A stretch of DNA of 13,832 nucleotides from SZAS-79 sp031376265 (lineage in GTDB: Bacteria > Pseudomonadota > Gammaproteobacteria > Burkholderiales > SG8-39). The stretch is taken from positions 1-13,832 of the forward strand of contig JANMDK010000239.1 in the NCBI GenBank assembly GCA_031376265.1, written 5' to 3'. Below the pieces are notes generated by a model. That model was not told the DNA's origin. It did no database searches and saw only the letters and a program-made list of their open reading frames with translations. Of this stretch, positions 6,762 to 12,539 are shown piece after piece (the stretch's first letter is position 1; the number at the start of each line of letters is the position of its first letter). The position numbers and the translations under genes were made by a program.

Positions 6762-7330
6762 TACTTCGCCAAGGAGCGGGCGATCTCGGGCGAGCTGCGC
6801 GCGAAGATGCTCGGCTGGCGGTACTGCGGCGGGTTTTCTGCGCACAACCGGGTGCGGGTCATAGACCGCGAAGGCCGCATCAAGCTGGCCGGCTACATGA
6901 TCCGCGCGCCCATGTCGCTGGAGAAGATGACCTACGACGACCGAAGGAAGCTCCAACCGCGCGCGCGGCGAGCGGGCGAAGGCGCTCAAGGCGCATCAAC
7001 CGCGAAGACACTACCGGCAGCCGAGGTAGCCCTGAGCGAGTTCGCCACCCGCACCAAGGCACTAGGGTGGGGAAGGGGCCCTACCCTTCCCTGTGGGCGC
7101 GGCTCATCCGCAAAGTCTACGAAGCCGATCCCCGGGTTTGTCCCAAAAGCAAAGGACCCATGCGCGTGAACGCGCTGATCGACGACCCGGGCGTGGTGCG
7201 GCGCATCCTCGAGCACCTCGGACGCTGAGCGCCCGAGCCCTCCGAGCGAGGCCCGCCCGCTCAGGCGCCCGAGTGGCCGCCAAACGCTGTCAACCCCATC
7301 ACCTACCATCCGGTCCCCGACATCTCGTGA
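6762..7330 (+). pseudogene. Decayed IS91-type transposase (C-terminal part)
   Basis: Fragments in different frames read together as the C-terminal portion of an IS91-family (Y2-type) transposase. From 6762: YFAKERAISGELRAKMLGWR and GGFSAHNRVRV, then IRAPMSLEKMTYDD (to about 6945). About 40 residues usually found next seem missing. A segment ending in ALSEFATRTKA (to about 7061) follows, then in another frame LWARLIRKVYEADPRVCPK and VVRRILEHLGR (7091-7225). After an in-frame TGA at 7226-7228 the same frame continues with WPPNAVNPITYHPVPDIS and stops at 7328-7330; that ending matches the usual terminus of such transposases. The TGA probably replaced a Trp TGG. The zinc-knuckle CPKC reads CPKS. 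A 29-nt insertion causes the frame change. The N-terminal domain and catalytic tyrosines are absent, so it cannot be active. Confidence 0.8.
7070..7091. repeat. Inverted repeat forming most of a 29-nt insertion in the transposase remnant
   Basis: GGGAAGGG (7070-7077) and CCCTTCCC (7084-7091) form a perfect 8-bp stem around a 6-nt loop. It lies exactly where the transposase reading changes frame. The codon after ATRTKA at 7062 and the Leu-Trp of LWARLIRKVYE at 7091 are 29 nt apart, although the protein family reads straight through there. The insertion is inferred from protein alignment by eye. Confidence 0.5.
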
Positions 7331-7417
7331 TCGTTCCACGCGGCCCCGGATTCGCGCCATGTCTACCTCATCGGCGTGGCTACAGACCAAGGACAGGCGC
7401 AATATCCTCTGATTCAC

Positions 7418-7569
7418 TCGCTTCGCGGGTTCGATTCGATCCACCTCGCCAGCGCGCTCTGGCTGAAGGCACGTGTCTCAGTACCGGTTGGTTTCGCGGT
7501 CTTCGATCGGCGGCTCGGGGTAGCGCGTCCAAGGCCGGCTTTTCGGTCGTGCGGAAATCCCTGGCGTGA
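7418..7569 (+). pseudogene. C-terminal remnant of a VapC-like PIN-domain toxin, frameshifted
   Basis: The frame from about 7418 reads SLRGFDSIHLASALWLKARV and then PVGFAVFDRRLGVA, which is the usual C-terminal half of VapC toxins: the third acidic site in RGFDSIHLASAL and the last in AVFDRRL. Near 7523 the reading must shift by one base. The other frame then continues ASKAGFSVVRKSLA and stops at 7567-7569, a natural VapC ending, so a single-base deletion is inferred. The first half of the PIN domain and a partner antitoxin are missing. The fragment begins within 90 nt of the transposase end, suggesting that insertion or recombination of the IS91-type element truncated it. It is unrelated in detail to the intact PIN toxin upstream. 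Confidence 0.7.
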
Positions 7570-7709
7570 GGCCGGTTCGGGGTCGGGGTTCTCCGGTCCG
7601 CAATTTCTCACCGTCACTGTGTGCCGATGCTACACACCGCACGTGTGACAACGCACAGATCGCCCATGCCGGGCTGAACACAATGGCCCCATCTCAACCT
7701 GAGGCCATC

Positions 7710-7904
7710 ATGAAACAGCCAAGACCCCCCACCGGCAAGCAGGCGCCGGGCACTCCTTTGGATACTCAGCAATTCCCGCTGAACTCCCAGGCCGATGCCA
7801 CGGCCGGTCGTGACAAGGTTCGAGAGGGGGCGCATCGCGCGAATGCACCGCGCCAATCGAAGCGTCCCGCGGAAAGAAGAGCGAAAAGCCAGACCGGTAC
7901 CTGA
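7710..7904 (+). CDS. Hypothetical small hydrophilic protein
   Basis: A possible 64-residue protein that I do not recognise. It is very hydrophilic, rich in Pro, Gln, Arg, Lys and Ala, with no membrane segment, cysteine or recognisable motif, and is probably disordered. ATG 7710 is preceded by GAGG (7701-7704) at 5-nt spacing. An in-frame ATG at 7683 would add nine residues, and the open frame runs back to 7566. It ends 22 nt before the convergent Bug receptor gene ends. It lies at the edge of the relic-rich accessory segment, so it could be a real small gene or a chance open frame in GC-rich DNA. Confidence 0.35.
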   Translation: MKQPRPPTGKQAPGTPLDTQQFPLNSQADATAGRDKVREGAHRANAPRQSKRPAERRAKSQTGT

Positions 7905-7926
7905 ACCAGCTCTCGCACGACGCGGA

Positions 7927-8916
7927 TCAGTCCAGCTTCGCCCCCGTCTCCTTCACCAGCTTCGCCCACTTCACCAGGTCGGCATGCATGTAGCGGGTGA
8001 ATTCCTCAGGCGTGCTGCCTACCGGCTCGGAGCCGTCGAACAGGATCCGCTCCCGGATGTCGGGCTGGTTGAGGATCTTCACGAGTTCGGCATTGAGTCT
8101 CGCGACGATCGGCGCAGGCAACTTCGCCGGACCCGCGATGCCGTACCAGCCGACAACTTCAAAGCCGGGCAGGGCCTCGGAGACGGCGGGATACTCAGGC
8201 AGCGCGGCGATGCGCTTGGGCGTGGTGACCGCGAGCGCGCGCAGCTTGCCGGAACGCACCAGGGGCTGCGCCGCCTGCAAGCCGGCGAAGTTGTAGTGAT
8301 ACTGGTTGCCGACCAGGTCTGCGAGCGCCGGCCCGGATCCCTTGTACGGCACGTGCGCGGCCTTGATGCCGGTCATCTGGTTATAGAGTTCCCCCGCCAG
8401 GTGCCCGCCGCTGCCGATCCCGGCCGAGCCGAAATTGAGCGGTCCCTTGAAGCCGCGCGTCCATTCGACGAACTTCGCAAGCGTTTCCACCGGCGTTGAC
8501 GGATGCACGACGAGCAGCAGCCCGGCGGAGGTCAGCTGCGTGATCGGCGTGAAGCTGTTGACCGGGTGATAGGGCAGCTTCGCTCCCAGCGCCGCATTGA
8601 CCGTGTGCTGGTGATAAGGAAGCAGCAGCGTGTAGCCGTCCGGCGGCGCATTCGCGGCCATCTCGGCGGCGACCACCCCCGAAGCGCTCGCGCGATTGTC
8701 GACAACGACCTGCTGCCTGAGCGCTTCGGAGAGCTTTGCGCCCACCAGCCGCCCGAGGATGTCGGTCGTGCCGCCGGGCGCGGCCGGGATCAGCAGCCGG
8801 ATCGGGCGCGACGGGTAGTCCTGCTGCGCGCCCGAAATCGACGGCAGCACGGCCACGCCCGCTGCCAACAGGATTGCGGCCACTTTGTAGCTCGATAATT
8901 TGATTTTTATGGTCAC
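7927..8916 (-). CDS. Bug/TctC-family periplasmic solute-binding receptor
   Basis: This 329-residue exported receptor belongs to the Bug family (tripartite tricarboxylate transporter substrate-binding proteins), which bind organic acids or related ligands in the periplasm. A lysine-containing n-region and hydrophobic stretch (about 11-30, ending SISGA before QQDYP) form the signal peptide. The mature protein has the hallmarks YPSRPIRLLIPAAPGGTTD (about 34-52), NFGSAGIGSGGHLAGELY in the mid-region, HVPYKGSGPALADLVGNQ, and SGKLRALAVTTPKR before the AALPEYPAVSEALPGF segment. The start is GTG at 8916, supported by AGGAGG (complement of 8922-8927) 5 nt upstream. Its GTGA overlaps the stop of the cytochrome c gene, suggesting translational coupling. 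No TctA/TctB permease genes are nearby, which is common for Bug proteins. The ligand cannot be predicted. Confidence 0.93.
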   Translation of the reverse strand: MTIKIKLSSYKVAAILLAAGVAVLPSISGAQQDYPSRPIRLLIPAAPGGTTDILGRLVGAKLSEALRQQVVVDNRASASGVVAAEMAANAPPDGYTLLLPYHQHTVNAALGAKLPYHPVNSFTPITQLTSAGLLLVVHPSTPVETLAKFVEWTRGFKGPLNFGSAGIGSGGHLAGELYNQMTGIKAAHVPYKGSGPALADLVGNQYHYNFAGLQAAQPLVRSGKLRALAVTTPKRIAALPEYPAVSEALPGFEVVGWYGIAGPAKLPAPIVARLNAELVKILNQPDIRERILFDGSEPVGSTPEEFTRYMHADLVKWAKLVKETGAKLD

Positions 8917-9563
8917 TGCGCCCTCCTAGCGTACTTCGTTAGAAATGCATTGATATCCCCGACACGCAACTGCGGCTCGTGCTTGTTCGGGCTCGAGCCC
9001 ACTACGCGATTCATCCACTCCATGTTCTTCTGCATTCGCGCGACCACCGCCGGCCACTCGCGCGCCGTATGGCGCCGGGGATCCGGCAGCACGTGGCATT
9101 GCTGGCAGGCGAGCCGGAACGCCTCGGCGGTCGGCTGGTTGATTTCCGGGACTTTGGCAGGATCGAGCGGCTTCTGCGCGTTCTTCTGCAGGTACGAGAT
9201 CAGCACCTTCGATTCCTCTGCGGTCGGCGCTGCGACCCCGGCCATCATCTCGGCCATGATCTTGCCGAGGTTGCCGCGGCCTTCCATGCGCGCAACCATG
9301 CGCTCGTAGATCGGCGGCCACTTTTCCGCATGATGCATCGCGGGATTCGGCAGGTTGTGGCACTGAACGCAATAACGCAGCTCGAGCTGCGCGCCGCGCG
9401 ATTTCGGCTGCGGCAGCATCGCAGGTTCGTAGCCGGGAGGCAGGATCCTTTCGAGCATCGGTCCATGCGGGCTCTCGGCCCAGCGCTGCCTGGCCGCGCT
9501 GCCCAGGTCGGCCGCCAGCGCCGCGGCAGGAAACAGCAGGAAGACTGCAAGCGCCTTGGCCAT
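8913..9563 (-). CDS. Periplasmic di-heme cytochrome c
   Basis: A 216-residue c-type cytochrome with two covalent haem sites: CVQCH at 65-69 and CQQCH at 153-157. The halves look like a duplication. Each haem motif is followed by L-P-(N/D)-P, a His, then W-P and a Met-containing helix: HNLPNPAMHHAEKWPPIYERM, and in the second half HVLPDPRRHTAREWPAVVARM. The methionines there are candidate distal ligands. A short signal peptide (1-17, FPAAALA before ADLG) sends it to the periplasm. ATG 9563 is chosen because the signal peptide starts there and it is 2 nt after the upstream methyltransferase stop; the open frame upstream only mirrors that gene. It overlaps the Bug receptor start by 4 nt. I infer a role in electron transfer, partner unknown. 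Confidence 0.9.
   Translation of the reverse strand: MAKALAVFLLFPAAALAADLGSAARQRWAESPHGPMLERILPPGYEPAMLPQPKSRGAQLELRYCVQCHNLPNPAMHHAEKWPPIYERMVARMEGRGNLGKIMAEMMAGVAAPTAEESKVLISYLQKNAQKPLDPAKVPEINQPTAEAFRLACQQCHVLPDPRRHTAREWPAVVARMQKNMEWMNRVVGSSPNKHEPQLRVGDINAFLTKYARRAQ
8922..8927 (-). promoter_or_regulatory. Ribosome binding site deciding the GTG start of the Bug receptor
   Basis: Read on the minus strand this is a perfect AGGAGG, 5 nt upstream of the GTG at 8916-8914 and inside the last codons of the cytochrome c gene. No ATG lies nearby in that frame, so this site fixes the unusual start codon and the 4-nt overlap. Confidence 0.8.
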
Positions 9564-9565
9564 TG

Positions 9566-10744
9566 CTAGAGGGTATGCGAACGCTCGCCGCGAGCAAAGC
9601 CCGCGAGCGATTTCGAATTTATGCCGCGCCCGACGCACAGCACCTTGAAGAGCTCGCCCATCTCGGCGGGCGAGAGCAGCTTTTGCGCGGTCGCGGCCAA
9701 GGGCGCATAGCGCCGGACGTCGCCGGCATCGGTGCGGTCGAGAACCTCCGTGATGCCGCAATTTACGAGGAAATTCGATTGCGTCGCGTAGCCGAGGAGT
9801 TCCAGCCCGGCCCCGATTGCGCTCGATGCCAGCGCGCTGAAATCGACGTGCGTCGTGAGGTCCTGCAACCCGGGATAGAGGAACGGATCGGCATGCGCGC
9901 GATGCCGGTAGTGCGCCATGAGCGTGCCGGTGTCTCGCTGCGGGTGGTAGAACTCGCGCGCCGGGAAGCCGTAGTCGATGACGAGCAGCGCACCCTTCTT
10001 CAGGCTTGCGGAGACTGTGCGCATCCATGCGCGGGCGGCGAGATTGATTTCGCTTTCATACGGCGGCGCCAGGTCCAGCTCACGTGCCGCCTCCAACACC
10101 TCACCCGAAGCCGGGCGCTCTTTCCACGCGAGCGCGCCGTCCTCGAGGACAACGCCGCGCTCGTAAATACCGTCGTCGCGCCATGCCACCGCATGTGCCG
10201 GCATTGCGTCGACGACTTCGTTGGCGAGCATCACGCCTTCGAAGTGTTCCGGAAGCCGGTCCAGCCATTGCACCTTCGCTGCGCTCCGCGGCGCGAGTCT
10301 TTCGATCGTCGCGCGCTGCCGCTCTTTAAGCTCCGTCCCCGGTTCGAGGATCGAATAGCTACGGACCCCGCATCCGCGCCGTTCGAGCTCGACGAGCAGG
10401 TAGCCAGCCAGCTCGCCGCCTCCGGCGCCGAATTCGAGGAGATGAGGCGCGCTGCGCGAAACCAGCTCGACGACCTGCGTGGCGAGCGTCTGCGCAAACA
10501 GGGGCCCGAGCGAGGGCGCGGTAACGAAATCGCCGCCCGGCCCGAACTTGGCCGCGCCGCCGGTGTAATAGCCGAGCCCCGGGGCGTAGAGCGCGAGCTG
10601 CATGTAGTCGGCGAAGGAAATCCAGCCGCCCTGCGCTGCGATTTCCGCCGCGATTCGCTCGACAAGCTGCCGGCTCGCGGCCAGCGCGTCATCGTCCGGC
10701 ACCGGCAGCGAAGAGGGCAACATCGGGCCGGCATCGTCCCCCAT
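9566..10744 (-). CDS. MidA/NDUFAF7-like SAM-dependent methyltransferase (COG1565)
   Basis: A 392-residue class I methyltransferase of the MidA/NDUFAF7 family. The mitochondrial member methylates an arginine of a complex I subunit during assembly; the bacterial substrate is not settled. Family features in order are ISFADYMQLALYAPGLGYYT (about 42-61), GDFVTAPS (71-78), the SAM-binding EFGAGGGELAGYL (104-116), ANEVVDAMP (174-182), the VIDYGFP strand (255-261) and LYPGLQDLTTHVDFSALA (289-306). Length is typical. ATG 10744 is the first start; Met8 (10723) is equally plausible because conservation begins later. It is the first gene of a minus-strand run with the cytochrome c and Bug receptor genes, and divergent from the pteridine reductase gene with a 41-nt gap, or 62 nt if Met8 is used. 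Confidence 0.9.
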   Translation of the reverse strand: MGDDAGPMLPSSLPVPDDDALAASRQLVERIAAEIAAQGGWISFADYMQLALYAPGLGYYTGGAAKFGPGGDFVTAPSLGPLFAQTLATQVVELVSRSAPHLLEFGAGGGELAGYLLVELERRGCGVRSYSILEPGTELKERQRATIERLAPRSAAKVQWLDRLPEHFEGVMLANEVVDAMPAHAVAWRDDGIYERGVVLEDGALAWKERPASGEVLEAARELDLAPPYESEINLAARAWMRTVSASLKKGALLVIDYGFPAREFYHPQRDTGTLMAHYRHRAHADPFLYPGLQDLTTHVDFSALASSAIGAGLELLGYATQSNFLVNCGITEVLDRTDAGDVRRYAPLAATAQKLLSPAEMGELFKVLCVGRGINSKSLAGFARGERSHTL

Positions 10745-10749
10745 TTGGG

Positions 10750-10755
10750 TAAAAT
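10750..10755 (+). promoter_or_regulatory. Candidate -10 box for the pteridine reductase-ttcA unit
   Basis: TAAAAT lies 30 bp upstream of the pteridine reductase ATG, in the short divergent spacer. No good -35 is visible at the expected distance, which would fall inside the start of the methyltransferase gene, so this is a weak prediction. Confidence 0.35.
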
Positions 10756-10785
10756 CCGCAATTCATCCCGCACGTTACGGCGCCG

Positions 10786-11532
10786 ATGCACGACCTGAAG
10801 GACAAGGTGATCCTGGTGACTGGCGCGGCGCGACGCGTCGGGGCGGCGATCGCGCGCCGCGCGCATGCGCAAGGCGCGAACGTGCTGCTGCACTATCGCG
10901 GCGCCGAGAAGGAAGCCACCGCGCTCGAAGCCGAATTGAACGCGGCCCGCCCCAACAGTGCGAAACGGGTGCGCGCCGACTTGCTGGCGCACAGCGCGCC
11001 GGAACTGCTGGTGCGCACGGCAATGGAAAAGTTCGGGCGGCTGGACGTGCTGGTCAACAATGCCTCGAGCTTCTTCCCGACCGCGGTCGGCGAGATCGAG
11101 GAAAAGGGCTGGGAAGAGCTCATCGGCGCGAACGTGAAAGCGCCGCTCCTGCTGTCGCAGGCCGCGGCACCTAATCTGAAGAAAACCAAAGGCACCATCA
11201 TCAACATCGTCGACATCCATGCCGAGCGGCCGCTCAAGGGCTACGTGGTCTACACGATCGCCAAGGCCGGCCTTGCGGCGATGACGCGTTCGCTCGCGAT
11301 GGAGCTCGCGCCCGACGTGAGGGTCAACGGGGTTTCGCCGGGTGCGATCGCGTGGCCCGAAGACGGGCAGTTCACGCCGGACGAGAGGCAGCACATCCTC
11401 GACAACACGCTGCTCAATCGACTCGGCGAATTCGACGACATCGCGCGGGCGGTGTGTTTCCTCGCCTCGGACGCACCCTACGTGACCGGGCAGATCCTCG
11501 CGGTGGACGGCGGGCGGAGCATCAACCTGTGA
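10786..11532 (+). CDS. Pteridine reductase-like short-chain dehydrogenase (FolM/PTR1-like)
   Basis: A 248-residue NADPH-dependent short-chain dehydrogenase. The cofactor loop reads TGAARRVG (12-19), the arginine-bearing form typical of pteridine reductases rather than the usual TGxxxGxG. NNASSFFPT (91-99), an Asp143 in IVDIH where most family members have the catalytic Ser, and Tyr156-x3-Lys160 follow. The 13-residue spacing between Asp143 and Tyr156 equals that of PTR1 (Asp181, Tyr194). The C-terminal VNGVSPGAIAWPE and the closing GQILAVDGGRSINL are standard. These features indicate reduction of dihydropterins (dihydrobiopterin, dihydromonapterin or dihydrofolate). ATG 10786 gives the normal N-terminus. 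Its stop overlaps the ttcA GTG start by 4 nt. Confidence 0.9.
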   Translation: MHDLKDKVILVTGAARRVGAAIARRAHAQGANVLLHYRGAEKEATALEAELNAARPNSAKRVRADLLAHSAPELLVRTAMEKFGRLDVLVNNASSFFPTAVGEIEEKGWEELIGANVKAPLLLSQAAAPNLKKTKGTIINIVDIHAERPLKGYVVYTIAKAGLAAMTRSLAMELAPDVRVNGVSPGAIAWPEDGQFTPDERQHILDNTLLNRLGEFDDIARAVCFLASDAPYVTGQILAVDGGRSINL

Positions 11533-12467
11533 GCTCGCAGCCGATCCGCATCCTGCCGCCGGCTTCGCGCGTCGCCAAGCCTGCGGCGAGCGACCCGCGC
11601 AAGGCCTCGCATGAAGCCAACAAGCTCGCCAAGCGACTGCGGCGCATGGTCGGCGACGCGATCGTCGACTACAACATGATCGGCGAGGGCGACCGCGTGA
11701 TGGTCTGCCTCTCCGGCGGCAAGGACAGCTACGGGATGCTCGAGATCCTGCTCGCGCTGCAGGAGAAGGCACCGGTGAGGTTCGAATTGATCGCGGTCAA
11801 CCTCGACCAGAAGCAGCCGGGATTCCCCGAGGACGTGTTGCCGGGCTATCTGGAAGCGCGCGGCGTGCCTTTCCGCATCGTCGAGCAGGACACCTACTCG
11901 ATCGTTAAGCGCGTGGTTCCCGAAGGTAAGACGATGTGCGCGCTGTGCTCGCGACTGCGGCGCGGCGTGCTCTACCGCGTGGCAGGCGAATTGGGCGCGA
12001 CGAGGATTGCGCTCGGCCATCATCGCGACGACATCCTCGCCACCTTCTTCCTCAACCTCTTCTATGCGGGAAAGCTGAAGGCGATGCCGCCCAAGCTGGT
12101 GTCGGACGACGGCAAGCATGTGGTCATCCGGCCGCTGGCTTACGTGCCCGAGTCGGACCTCATCGCTTTCGCCGACCTGAAGCAGTTTCCGATCATTCCG
12201 TGCACGCTCTGCGGTTCGCAGGCCAACCTTCAGCGGCAGGTGGTGGGTGTGATGCTGCGGGAGTGGCAGAAGAAGTTTCCCGGGCGCATCGAATCGATCC
12301 TGCGCGCCATGACCGACGTTCGCGCGTCGCACCTGATGGACCGAAAGCTCTTCGACTTCGCGAGCCTTGCGGCTACCGGTCAGGGCGACGAGGAGGGCGA
12401 CAAGGCGTTCGATCCGGAGACTTTTCGCGAACCGGCCTTTGCGGAGATCGAAGCCGGCTCGAATTAA
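11529..12467 (+). CDS. ttcA: tRNA 2-thiocytidine(32) synthetase TtcA
   Basis: A 312-residue PP-loop ATPase that thiolates C32 of certain tRNAs, using an oxygen-sensitive 4Fe-4S cluster. Visible motifs are the ATP-binding SGGKDS (62-67), the cluster-ligating Cys137-x-x-Cys140 in TMCALCSRLRR, GHHRDDI (163-169), and a third cysteine in IPCTLCGSQANLQR (Cys225, with Cys228 nearby). All required cysteines are present. GTG 11529 is preferred because it forms a GTGA overlap with the pteridine reductase stop, has GGAG 9 nt upstream, and gives the usual length; the open frame extends upstream only by reading the preceding gene. The C-terminal tail after about 285 is acidic and variable. It is the last gene of a two-gene unit. 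Confidence 0.95.
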   Translation: MSSQPIRILPPASRVAKPAASDPRKASHEANKLAKRLRRMVGDAIVDYNMIGEGDRVMVCLSGGKDSYGMLEILLALQEKAPVRFELIAVNLDQKQPGFPEDVLPGYLEARGVPFRIVEQDTYSIVKRVVPEGKTMCALCSRLRRGVLYRVAGELGATRIALGHHRDDILATFFLNLFYAGKLKAMPPKLVSDDGKHVVIRPLAYVPESDLIAFADLKQFPIIPCTLCGSQANLQRQVVGVMLREWQKKFPGRIESILRAMTDVRASHLMDRKLFDFASLAATGQGDEEGDKAFDPETFREPAFAEIEAGSN

Positions 12468-12495
12468 GCAATGCCATGGTGCGCTGCAGCGGCGA

Positions 12496-12504
12496 TGGTA
12501 TATT
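12496..12504 (+). promoter_or_regulatory. Extended -10 promoter of the efflux operon
   Basis: TGGTATATT combines a TGn extension with a near-consensus -10. It lies in the spacer after ttcA, about 36 bp upstream of the outer-membrane factor ATG. The -35 position (around 12476-12481, ATGGTG) is poor. It suggests the efflux genes have their own start rather than relying on read-through from ttcA. Confidence 0.45.
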
Positions 12505-12539
12505 CCTGACGCTCCGCTGACAATGTTCATTTGCGCACA

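Noticed and set aside
6752..7228. Treating the open frame ending in ILEHLGR as an intact gene
   Set aside because: Only its last third matches the transposase; the earlier part is out of frame, and homology continues past its stop codon.
9563..10798. Plus-strand open frame of 411 codons opposite the MidA-like gene
   Set aside because: The minus-strand frame carries the full set of methyltransferase motifs; the plus-strand product shows none.
10231..11772. Minus-strand open frame of 513 codons opposite the pteridine reductase gene
   Set aside because: Low-complexity Arg/Ser/Ala-rich translation; the opposite strand holds a clear dehydrogenase.
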